NCBI GenBank assembly: GCA_051747745.1
Contig: JBNJGL010000006.1
Span: 5,335-69,334, forward strand
Length of the DNA: 64,000 nucleotides
From: QPJE01 sp051747745
Lineage (GTDB): Bacteria > Bacillota > Halanaerobiia > Halanaerobiales > Halanaerobiaceae
Direction: 5' to 3'
Notes under the pieces: generated by a model
The model's input: only the letters and a program-made list of their open reading frames with translations
Told to the model about the DNA's origin: nothing
Databases searched by the model: none
Part shown: one piece after another, positions 25,265-33,126 of the stretch
Layout of the letters: each line of letters starts with the position of its first letter
Position numbering within the stretch: position 1 is the stretch's first letter
Made by a program: the position numbers and the translations under genes

Positions 25265-25302
25265 ACTGTTACTGTTAATAATTTGAAAATTGAATCAAAA
25301 AT

Positions 25303-25320
25303 CCCGGCTTTTCAGCCGGG
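25303..25320 (-). terminator. terminator of the tetR gene (minus strand)
   Basis: CCCGGCT-TTTC-AGCCGGG hairpin. Read on the minus strand it is followed by ATTTTTGATTC, a fair T-run, so it ends the tetR transcript; on the plus strand no T-run follows but it may still slow transcripts from the betaine carrier. Confidence 0.7.
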
Positions 25321-25358
25321 AATTATCTCTATGATAAAATTTGTAAACTGGTTTCTGT

Positions 25359-26030
25359 TTACTCACCACAGCAGACTGCATGATTAACAATAGAACGAAT
25401 ATGCCTAATTATATTATCAAGTGCTTCTTCAGGACTGTAGTTTATGCGATTATTAATTAAGAGTGTGAGCATTCCATGGTAAATATAAGTGATCATATTA
25501 TCCATCTGCTCTGCCTTTTTTTTGGTCAAAATATTATTTTCGATCAGAGGTTTTGAAGCAATTGAAGCTCTTCTGGATAAATCGGCATCAAGAAGCATTG
25601 GAAGAAGATCTTCAGGTGGTGTACCCAATTTTTCAGGAAAGATCTGAAAATATTTTTTTACAAGTACTTCCGGGTGATCACCTATTTGATCAGTAAAGAT
25701 TGCATAATATATTTTAGGGTTTTCAAAAGAATATTTGCAGAAACACTCCCACATTAAAATAAATTTTTCGACTTCATTTTCTGCTTCTGCTATATAATCT
25801 GGCATTGCTTTACTATATTCACCCAGAAAATCAAGCGAAGCAAAAAATATAAGCTGATTACAGTTATCAAAATAGTTATAAATTGTAGCACTATTATATC
25901 CGGCTTTTTTAGCTACTTTGCGAATTGTAATACTATCAATTCCTTCTTCATCTATTATAGATTTGGCTGCTTCAATAAAATATTTTAAAGTTCGTTTTTT
26001 CTTGATATCTCTGCTTTTGAAGTCGATCAT
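25359..26030 (-). CDS. TetR/AcrR family transcriptional regulator
   Basis: A 223-residue regulator. The N-terminal helix-turn-helix is GIDSITIRKVAKKAGYNSATIYNYFDNCNQL (about residues 30-62). The remainder is the helical ligand-binding and dimer domain; it ends in VCCGE. It lies convergent to the betaine carrier and divergent from trxB, inside the reductase cluster, so control of betaine or glycine reductase genes is likely but not shown. AAAGGAAG precedes ATG on the minus strand. Confidence 0.88.
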   Translation of the reverse strand: MIDFKSRDIKKKRTLKYFIEAAKSIIDEEGIDSITIRKVAKKAGYNSATIYNYFDNCNQLIFFASLDFLGEYSKAMPDYIAEAENEVEKFILMWECFCKYSFENPKIYYAIFTDQIGDHPEVLVKKYFQIFPEKLGTPPEDLLPMLLDADLSRRASIASKPLIENNILTKKKAEQMDNMITYIYHGMLTLLINNRINYSPEEALDNIIRHIRSIVNHAVCCGE

Positions 26031-26129
26031 AAATACAAAACACTTCCTTTAATTGTTTATTTAAATGGTAGATTTTCTATCTCAAGGATACAATAACTTA
26101 GAAAAAATTGCAAGAATTTCGGAAATCAA

Positions 26130-26158
26130 TTGACTTTGATAATTTAATTTAATATACT
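26130..26158 (+). promoter_or_regulatory. promoter of trxB-trxA2
   Basis: TTGACT (26130-26135), 17 bases, TATACT (26153-26158). An imperfect AATCA...TGATAATT pair surrounds the -35 box, faintly like the half sites at the grdA2 operator. Confidence 0.7.
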
Positions 26159-26164
26159 TTTTAA

Positions 26165-26226
26165 TGTAGGGGTTTTGTGAATATTAATACAAAACTGTAG
26201 GGGTTTTGTTAATATTATATAAAATC
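26165..26226 (+). repeat. two tandem 31-base hairpin repeats in the trxB leader
   Basis: TGTAGGGGTTTTGT followed by GAATATTA (26165-26186) recurs at 26196-26217 with one mismatch. Each unit can fold: GTTTTGT with ACAAAAC in unit 1, and with ATAAAAT (G-U pairs) in unit 2. They lie between the -10 box and the ribosome site of trxB, so they would be at the very 5' end of the mRNA. Function unknown. Confidence 0.7.
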
Positions 26227-26244
26227 TTATAGGAGGAAAACAAT

Positions 26245-27450
26245 ATGAGTCAGGAATATGATTTGATAGTACTTGGGGGAGGTCCTGCAGGAATGGCATC
26301 AGCCATCTATGGATCCAGATCCCGTCTTAATACACTTGTACTGGAAGCAAAAAGGAAGACAGGTGGACAGCCGTCAACATATCATGATATGGAAAACTAT
26401 CCTGGAGTTCCAGAAACCACCGCTTCAGAACTAATGAAAAATTTCCGAACACATGCAGAAAAATTTGGTACAGAATTCAAACGCGGTGAAGTAACTGCTC
26501 TGGATGTTAACGGTTTGGAAAAAGTGGTTAAAACAAAAAAAGGCGAAAAATACACAGCAAAAAGTGTAATAATAGCAACAGGTGCGGAACCTCGTAAATT
26601 AGGTGTAAAAGGAGAAGAAGAATTTAAAGGTAAAGGAGTATCATACTGTGCAACATGTGATGCAGATCTTTTTACTGATTTAGATATAGTGGTTGTAGGG
26701 AATGGAAATTCAGCTGTAGAAGAATCTATTTATTTAACTAAATTTGTTAATAAGATTACTATGGTTGTAATCCACGATGAAGGTGTAATGGACGCAGAAA
26801 AGATACTGCAGGAAAAGGCAATGGAGAATGAAAAGATAGACTTTGTCTGGAACTCAGTATTAGAAGAAATAAAAGGTGATGGAATAGTAGAAAAAGCAGT
26901 TGTTAAAAACATAAAGACCGGTGAAAAGGAAGAATTGGAATGTAATGGAGTCTTCTTTTTTGTTGGACGTGTACCAAATACAGATTTCTTAAAAGATACA
27001 GTAGATTTGACAGAACACGGCTATGTGAAGGCAAATGATAATATGGAAACATCTAAGCCAGGCGTCTATGCAGTGGGAGATGTAAGAAATAAGGTAGTAA
27101 GACAGGTAATAACAGCTGCTGGAGATGGTGCAACAGCTGCAGTAATGGCACAGGGATATATAGAAGAAGAAGAATACTGGCAGAATAATGTTGTTAATGC
27201 AGATAGACCAGCAGTAGTAGCCTTCTGGAGTGTGACAGATCAGAATAGTATGGATATGGTATCTGAACTTGAGAATATGGAGCTTGAAGATAAAGGCTAC
27301 AAATTCTTAAAAATAGACACATATAAAAACAGACTTATCTCAGATAGATATAATATAGAAGAAATACCGACAGTGCTGAAACTAAAAGATGGTGAAGTTG
27401 CAGAAAAAATGGTTAAGCCAGATAAAGAAAAAATAGAAGCAGTACTTTAA
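26245..27450 (+). CDS. trxB: thioredoxin reductase-like flavoprotein with C-terminal Trx-like tail
   Basis: A 401-residue protein. Residues 1-310 are TrxB: FAD site GGGPAGMASAIYG, redox pair CATCDADL, second dinucleotide site VVGNGNSAVEES, and the C-terminal YAVGDVRNK. The NADPH-phosphate motif HRRxxxRA is altered to HDEGVMDA, with acidic residues replacing both arginines, so NADPH is unlikely to be the donor. Residues about 315-401 form a thioredoxin-like domain lacking both cysteines (VVAFWSVTDQNSMDMV, EEIPTVLKLKDGE). AGGAGG lies before ATG. It should reduce the neighbouring thioredoxins. Confidence 0.9.
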   Translation: MSQEYDLIVLGGGPAGMASAIYGSRSRLNTLVLEAKRKTGGQPSTYHDMENYPGVPETTASELMKNFRTHAEKFGTEFKRGEVTALDVNGLEKVVKTKKGEKYTAKSVIIATGAEPRKLGVKGEEEFKGKGVSYCATCDADLFTDLDIVVVGNGNSAVEESIYLTKFVNKITMVVIHDEGVMDAEKILQEKAMENEKIDFVWNSVLEEIKGDGIVEKAVVKNIKTGEKEELECNGVFFFVGRVPNTDFLKDTVDLTEHGYVKANDNMETSKPGVYAVGDVRNKVVRQVITAAGDGATAAVMAQGYIEEEEYWQNNVVNADRPAVVAFWSVTDQNSMDMVSELENMELEDKGYKFLKIDTYKNRLISDRYNIEEIPTVLKLKDGEVAEKMVKPDKEKIEAVL

Positions 27451-27468
27451 ATACAGGGAGGTTTTTAA

Positions 27469-27786
27469 ATGTTAGAACTTACAAAAGATAATTTTGAAAA
27501 TGAAGTATTAAATAGTGAAGGTAAAGTTGTAGTAGATTTTTGGAGTGACAGCTGTGATAGATGTCTGGAAATAATGCCTGATGTTGAAGAACTGGCAGAG
27601 GAATATGGCGATAAATTCAAATTTGCTAAATTGAATATAAAAGGTAACAGACGCCTTGCAATAGGTCAAAAAGTACTCGGCCTCCCGTCTATTGTTTTCT
27701 ACGAAGATGGAGAAAAAGTTGAGCACTTAAGTGGAGAAGACCTAGAAGCAGAAGATATTAAAAAAGAACTTGAAAAGAGAGCATAA
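27469..27786 (+). CDS. trxA: second thioredoxin of the reductase system, active site CDRC
   Basis: A 105-residue thioredoxin about 80 percent identical to the one at 16744, with the same SDSCDRCLEIMPDV active site and GLPSIVFYEDGE loop. Follows trxB by 18 bases, so the reductase and its thioredoxin are made together; it should pass electrons to GrdA. GGGAGG precedes ATG. A terminator hairpin follows. Confidence 0.92.
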   Translation: MLELTKDNFENEVLNSEGKVVVDFWSDSCDRCLEIMPDVEELAEEYGDKFKFAKLNIKGNRRLAIGQKVLGLPSIVFYEDGEKVEHLSGEDLEAEDIKKELEKRA

Positions 27787-27796
27787 ATAAACCAGA

Positions 27797-27832
27797 AATC
27801 TCTTTCCGGATATCTGGAGAGAGATTTTTTTT
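27797..27832 (+). terminator. intrinsic terminator between trxA2 and grdC
   Basis: AATCTCTTTCC (27797-27807) pairs with GGAGAGAGATT (27816-27826, one G-U pair), then eight T. Only 27 bases separate it from grdC, with no room for a promoter, so grdC-grdD-selA-selB would depend on read-through. Confidence 0.85.
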
Positions 27833-27859
27833 GCAAATACATTCGGAGGTGAAGGAAAA

Positions 27860-29401
27860 ATGGAATTTCCAGTTGTAAAAGGTTCAAGTTATATATTGGT
27901 TCATACACCAGACATTTTAAAAGAAGCAGGATCAACCCAGACGACCACTAGAGCTAAAAACCCTGATGATGAATATTTAAAGAATATAGACAGTCATTTG
28001 CGCAGTTTTGAAGAGGTAGTAAGATATGCACCAAATCAGGCATATATTGGTAATATGCTGCCCGATAAATTAAATGAGATAGATACACCATGGTATGAAA
28101 AAGATAATCTACTTGATGCAGATAGATTCGGCAATTTAGGTGAAATAATGCCGGAAGAAGAGTTTTATCTTATGTTAAAACATGTTGATGTCTTTGATCT
28201 TGTCAAATTGAGCAGAGATTTCAGTAAAAAAGCAGAAGAAATTGCAGCAGATCATCCTATCTTAAAAGAAATGGATCTGGATATAGGAGAAGGTGAAGAA
28301 CTGGCAGATATAGAAAAATTAACAGCCGCTCATGCAGAACCTCTTTATCTGGATGGAGAGCTTATTGGTTGTGTAAAACAGGCTCATGAAACAGATATTA
28401 ACTTAAGTTCACATGTCATATTAGAAAATCTTGTTGGAAAAGCGTCTGCTGTACTTGCAGTTAAAAATCTGGCTTTAAAACACGATATAGATATGGGAGA
28501 TATAGATTATCTGATAGAATGTTCAGAAGAAGCATGTGGAGATATCAATCAGAGAGGTGGAGGCAACTTTGCCAAAGCTATTGCTGAAATGGCGGGCTGT
28601 GTAAATGCAAATGGCTCTGACCTCAGAAGTTTCTGTGCAGCTCCAGCACATGCACTTGTAAATGCTGCCGCTTTAGTTAAAGCAGGAGTTTATGACAATG
28701 TAATAGTTGCAGCAGGTGGTTCTGTGGCAAAACTTGGTATGAATGGAAAAGATCATGTAAAAAAAGATATGCCAATTCTTGAAGATACATTAGGTGGATT
28801 TGCGGTACTGGTATCCAAAAACGATGGAATTAATCCAATCATAAGAACTGATATAATAGGCCGGCATAAAGTGGGAACAGGATCATCCCCTCAGGCGGTT
28901 ATCAGTTCACTGGTAACCGAGCCACTTGATGATAATGATCTTTCCATAAAAGATATTGATAAATATTCAGTGGAAATGCAGAATCCGGAAATCACTAAAC
29001 CTGCAGGAGCAGGTAATGTTCCGGAATCAAATTATAAGATGATTGCAGCTCTGGGAGTAAAAAGAGGAGATCTTGAAAGAAAAGAGTTAATGGAATTTGT
29101 TAAAAGGCATGGAATGCCCGGTTTTGCTCCAACACAGGGACATATACCTTCTGGAGTACCTTTTGTAGGTCCTGCAGCAGAAATGATGGAAAAGGATATG
29201 ATAAATAAAGCAATGATTATCGGTAAAGGTAGTCTCTTTTTAGGAAGAATGACCAATCAGTTTGATGGAGTTTCTTTTGTTATGGAGAAAAATAAAGGAA
29301 TTACAGAAGAAAAAAGAGAAGTAAGTGATAAAGAAATAAAAAATATGATCGCCGGTGCTATGCGCCAGATGGCAGAAAATCTTCTCGGCGAGACCGAGTG
29401 A
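27860..29401 (+). CDS. grdC: glycine/betaine reductase complex C subunit beta
   Basis: A 513-residue protein of the GrdC family, with a thiolase/FabH-like fold (SEEACGDINQRGGGNFAKAIAEMAGC, GSDLRSFCAAPAHALVNAA, ATPTQGHIPSG-like segment PTQGHIPSGVPFVGP). Protein C receives the carboxymethyl group from selenoprotein A as an acetyl thioester and releases acetyl phosphate, the energy-yielding step shared by glycine and betaine reduction. GGAGGTG precedes ATG. Overlaps none; grdD follows after 10 bases. Confidence 0.93.
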   Translation: MEFPVVKGSSYILVHTPDILKEAGSTQTTTRAKNPDDEYLKNIDSHLRSFEEVVRYAPNQAYIGNMLPDKLNEIDTPWYEKDNLLDADRFGNLGEIMPEEEFYLMLKHVDVFDLVKLSRDFSKKAEEIAADHPILKEMDLDIGEGEELADIEKLTAAHAEPLYLDGELIGCVKQAHETDINLSSHVILENLVGKASAVLAVKNLALKHDIDMGDIDYLIECSEEACGDINQRGGGNFAKAIAEMAGCVNANGSDLRSFCAAPAHALVNAAALVKAGVYDNVIVAAGGSVAKLGMNGKDHVKKDMPILEDTLGGFAVLVSKNDGINPIIRTDIIGRHKVGTGSSPQAVISSLVTEPLDDNDLSIKDIDKYSVEMQNPEITKPAGAGNVPESNYKMIAALGVKRGDLERKELMEFVKRHGMPGFAPTQGHIPSGVPFVGPAAEMMEKDMINKAMIIGKGSLFLGRMTNQFDGVSFVMEKNKGITEEKREVSDKEIKNMIAGAMRQMAENLLGETE

Positions 29402-29411
29402 GGTGTATAAA

Positions 29412-30554
29412 ATGACTGATAATATTAAAAATAAAGTTGCTGATGTATTTAATGACTTAGCTTCTGCGATAGAGTCTGGTGAATTCGGTGAAAAAAAGAA
29501 AATTGGTCTTACTCTTTTAGACAGTGAACATGGTGTAGATGAGCTAAAAAAAGCAGCAGACATTGCTGAAAAAAATAACAGTGATTTAGATGTAACATTA
29601 ATAGGATGTGAAAACAGCAAATGTGATTGTCTGGCAGATGCACATGATATTATGGATGAGATGCTTAAGAATAATGAGCTGGATGCTGCAGTTACACTGC
29701 ATTATAACTTCCCTCTGGGAGTCTCTACAGTTGGTAGAGTTGTAACCCCGGGCAAGGGTGAGGAGATGCTGATAGCAACAACTACAGGTACTACTGATAC
29801 AGATCGTGTACCTTCAATGCTCAAAAATACCATTTATGGTATTGCAGCAGCAAAATCCCTTGGAATAAAGGAACCAACAGTAGGAATTTTAAATGTGGAA
29901 GGTGCCAGACTTGTAGAAAAAAATCTGCGCAAACTGCAGGATAATGGATATAAGTTTAAATTTGCCACTTCAGTGCGTGCAGATGGTGGTGTAGTTATGC
30001 GGGGTAATGACCTGCTACTTGGTGTACCGGATATTATGGTAACAGATACTCTCACCGGTAATATGCTGATGAAAGTTTTTTCAGCATTCAATACTGGTGG
30101 GCAGTATGAAGCAGTAGGTTATGGATATGGTCCAGGAGTCGGAAGTAATTTTGACAGGCTGGTTGGGATTATTTCTCGAGCTTCAGGAGCCCCGGTAATT
30201 GCAAATGCAATTAAGTTTATGGCTGAAGTCAGCAGAGGCAATCTATTAGATATTGTTAAAGAAGAGATGAAGTGTGCTGATAAAGCTGGGCTTAAAGATA
30301 TAATTTCTGAACTAAAAGAAAGCAAAAATAAGGCAGATAATTCTAAAGCTGTATCAGCTCCGGATAAGAAAGTAACCGGAGAAGAGATTGCTGGAATAGA
30401 TATTCTGGAAATAGAATCTGCAAAAGAAAGCCTCTGGGAAGAGGATATTTATGCCGAAACAGGAATGGGCTGTACTGGTCCTGTTGTCCTTGTGGCAGAA
30501 GAAGATCTTGATACTGCAAAATCAATTCTTGGAAAGGCAGGTTTTATTGAGTAA
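29412..30554 (+). CDS. grdD: glycine/betaine reductase complex C subunit alpha
   Basis: A 380-residue GrdD protein with a PlsX-like fold: LHYNFPLGVSTVGRVVTPGKG, TGTTDTDRVPSMLKNT and a C-terminal GMGCTGPVVLVA segment with a cysteine conserved in the family. With GrdC it phosphorolyses the enzyme-bound acetyl group to acetyl phosphate. I use ATG 29412 behind GTGAGGTG; the frame runs further upstream but that part lies inside grdC. Its stop abuts the next start (TAAATG). Confidence 0.92.
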   Translation: MTDNIKNKVADVFNDLASAIESGEFGEKKKIGLTLLDSEHGVDELKKAADIAEKNNSDLDVTLIGCENSKCDCLADAHDIMDEMLKNNELDAAVTLHYNFPLGVSTVGRVVTPGKGEEMLIATTTGTTDTDRVPSMLKNTIYGIAAAKSLGIKEPTVGILNVEGARLVEKNLRKLQDNGYKFKFATSVRADGGVVMRGNDLLLGVPDIMVTDTLTGNMLMKVFSAFNTGGQYEAVGYGYGPGVGSNFDRLVGIISRASGAPVIANAIKFMAEVSRGNLLDIVKEEMKCADKAGLKDIISELKESKNKADNSKAVSAPDKKVTGEEIAGIDILEIESAKESLWEEDIYAETGMGCTGPVVLVAEEDLDTAKSILGKAGFIE

Positions 30555-31709
30555 ATGATATATTTTAACAATGCGGCAACTACCTGGCCAAAACCAGAAA
30601 AAGTATACAGTTCTATGGACAGTTTTTTCAGAAATATGGGGATGAATCCTGGAAGATCTGGAGCATCAGAAGTGATGGATACAGCTAGAACTGTTTATGA
30701 TATTAGAGAAAAGACTGCTGAATTTTTTTCTATAAAAAGTTCAGATCATCTTGTTTTTAATTCTGGTTCAACTGAATCTTTGAATACAGTTATAAAAGGA
30801 GTTCTAAAAGCTGGTGACCATGTTATTATTACTAATATGGAGCACAATTCTGTTATACGACCACTGCAGAGATTAAAAAAAGATATTGGTATAGAAATCA
30901 GCTATGTTTCTCTTAAGAGGAATAGTGGAGATCTCAATTATAAAGAACTTCAGTCTTTAATCAAAAAGAATACCAGACTTGTAGCTGTTTCTCATGCTTC
31001 CAATGTGATAGGAACAGTGGTAGATATTGACCGCATTGTTAAAATAATTAGTAATGAAGATATATTATTTCTTCTGGATAGTGCTCAGACTGCCGGGGTT
31101 ATACCTATTGATGTAAATAACCCTAAAATTGATTTTTTGGCTGTACCCGGTCACAAATCTCTTTTTGGGCCTCCTGGAATTGGTGCACTTTATATAAGGG
31201 ATCCAGAGAGTTTGTCTCCTTTAAAAGAAGGAGGAACGGGAACAAACTCTCTTAATACCTGCCAGCCCGATGTAATGCCTGACCGATTTGAAGCAGGAAC
31301 GGTAAATACGGTAGGGATTGTCGGGCTTGGTGCAGGTATAGACTTTATAAATAAGACCGGTATAAAAAATATTCACAGAAAAGAGATGGACCTGACTGAA
31401 AAACTGCTAAAAGGGCTTAACTCTATTCCTGAAGTAAAAATTTATGGAAAAATAAAAAGAGAAGGGCGATTATCTGTTGTGGCTTTTAATATAGCAGATA
31501 TGGCTTCACATGAACTTGCATATATTCTTCAAAACGAATATAATATACAGGTGAGGAGTGGACTGCACTGTGCTCCACTGCTGCATAAAAATTTAGGTAC
31601 TGATAAACAGGGTATGGTTAGAGTAAGTATAGGTTATTTTAATGAAGAAGCAGAAGTTGATATATTATTAAACATAATCGATAATATTGTGAAAAAGGAG
31701 TCAGGTTAA
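30555..31709 (+). CDS. cysteine desulfurase-like aminotransferase (selenium-linked)
   Basis: A 384-residue class V PLP enzyme: NNAATTWPKP start, EHNSVIRP, LLDSAQTAG, PLP lysine in PGHKSLFGPPG, and the active cysteine in RSGLHCAPL. It belongs to the group often found beside selA/selB/selD and thought to release selenium or sulfur from (seleno)cysteine for SelD. That role is known for relatives only. It follows grdD without a gap and precedes selA by one base, so it is in the same operon. Confidence 0.85.
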   Translation: MIYFNNAATTWPKPEKVYSSMDSFFRNMGMNPGRSGASEVMDTARTVYDIREKTAEFFSIKSSDHLVFNSGSTESLNTVIKGVLKAGDHVIITNMEHNSVIRPLQRLKKDIGIEISYVSLKRNSGDLNYKELQSLIKKNTRLVAVSHASNVIGTVVDIDRIVKIISNEDILFLLDSAQTAGVIPIDVNNPKIDFLAVPGHKSLFGPPGIGALYIRDPESLSPLKEGGTGTNSLNTCQPDVMPDRFEAGTVNTVGIVGLGAGIDFINKTGIKNIHRKEMDLTEKLLKGLNSIPEVKIYGKIKREGRLSVVAFNIADMASHELAYILQNEYNIQVRSGLHCAPLLHKNLGTDKQGMVRVSIGYFNEEAEVDILLNIIDNIVKKESG

Positions 31710-31710
31710 T

Positions 31711-33126
31711 ATGAAGAAAAAATTATTGAGTTCTATTCCATCTGTGAATGATATTCTGGCAGATAATCTGGCAGATAAAATAAAGGAGAAATTTTCTCGA
31801 ACGGATTTAATTGACGGTATAAGGCAGGTTACAGATAATTTAAGAGATGAAATTTTGTCAGAGAATTTTGATGAGAAAAAGTTTGACAAAAATTTATTAA
31901 GCATTAAAAATATTCTGCTGAATGTTGAAAATTATCTAAAAAAATTATATCAACCTAAGATGGCACCTGCTATTAATGCAACAGGTGTCATTATTCATAC
32001 TAATTTAGGAAGATCACTGCTGGCTGATAAAGCAAGAAAAGCAGTTGATAATGTAGCAAAACATTACTCAACTTTGGAGATTGATAGAGAAAGTGGTGAG
32101 CGCGGTCACCGCTATGCATCTCTACAGGAAATTATAAAAAAGTTAACTGGAGCTGAAGCTGCTCTGGTGGTTAATAATAATGCTGCGGCTGTAACTTTAG
32201 TTCTGGCAGCTATTGCTAAAGACAGGGAAGTTATTATTTCCCGCGGTGAACTTGTAGAAATAGGTGGATCTTTTAGGGTTCCTGAAGTCATGAAACAAAG
32301 TGGATGTAAGCTGGTAGAAGTTGGGTCAACAAATAAGGTGTATCTAAAAGATTATCTTAATGCAGTATCTGAAGAAACAGGAGCTCTGCTAAAAGTACAT
32401 ACCAGCAATTACCGCATAATGGGCTTTACAGAAACTGTTAGAGCAGAAGAACTTGTAGAACAAGCACATAGAAGGGATATTCCGGTAATAGAAGATCTGG
32501 GCAGCGGTATTCTGTTTGATCTGCAGGAATATGGGCTAGAATATGAACCCACAGTTGCTGAATCAATTAAAGCAGGAATAGATATTGTTACTTTTAGTGG
32601 TGATAAACTGCTCGGCGGACCTCAGGCCGGAATAATAGTAGGAAAAAAGGAATTTATAGAAAAAATAGAATATCATCCGTTAATGAGAGCTTTGCGGGTA
32701 GATAAATTTACTCTTGCTGCTCTGGAAGCAACTTTAAATATTTATAGAAATTTTGATAAAGCTGTTGAAACAATACCAACACTCAGAATGTTAACAGAAA
32801 ATACTGAAAAAACAAAACAGAGAGCTGAGGATCTATTAAACAAAATAAAAGAAATAGATGAATTTAATTTTACTGTAGAAAAAGATACTGCCCGTATTGG
32901 TGGAGGAGCATATCCACTAACTGAGCTTGATACATATGTTTTAAAAATTTCTGCTGAAGAAAATTCTCTCGAAAAAATAGCATATCTGCTCAGGCAGAGT
33001 AAGATGCCTGTTTTTACAAGAATTAATGAGGGACAGCTTATTTTTGATTTAAAAACAGTACAGCCATTTGAAATTGATATTCTTGCAGATACTATTAATG
33101 ATATTCTTCAGGAGGAAATAAAATGA
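31711..33126 (+). CDS. selA: L-seryl-tRNA(Sec) selenium transferase
   Basis: A 471-residue PLP enzyme that converts Ser-tRNA(Sec) to Sec-tRNA(Sec) using selenophosphate. Typical segments: INATGVIIHTNLGRS, NNNAAAVTLVL, the PLP lysine in FSGDKLLGGPQAGII, and LMRALRVDKFTLAALEATL. Length is normal. It overlaps selB by four bases (ATGA). Its place right after the reductase genes ties Sec synthesis to the pathway that consumes it. Confidence 0.96.
   Translation: MKKKLLSSIPSVNDILADNLADKIKEKFSRTDLIDGIRQVTDNLRDEILSENFDEKKFDKNLLSIKNILLNVENYLKKLYQPKMAPAINATGVIIHTNLGRSLLADKARKAVDNVAKHYSTLEIDRESGERGHRYASLQEIIKKLTGAEAALVVNNNAAAVTLVLAAIAKDREVIISRGELVEIGGSFRVPEVMKQSGCKLVEVGSTNKVYLKDYLNAVSEETGALLKVHTSNYRIMGFTETVRAEELVEQAHRRDIPVIEDLGSGILFDLQEYGLEYEPTVAESIKAGIDIVTFSGDKLLGGPQAGIIVGKKEFIEKIEYHPLMRALRVDKFTLAALEATLNIYRNFDKAVETIPTLRMLTENTEKTKQRAEDLLNKIKEIDEFNFTVEKDTARIGGGAYPLTELDTYVLKISAEENSLEKIAYLLRQSKMPVFTRINEGQLIFDLKTVQPFEIDILADTINDILQEEIK

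Noticed and set aside
26165..26226. CRISPR-like repeats
   Set aside because: Only two units, no distinct spacers, no cas genes; the units overlap a trxB leader.
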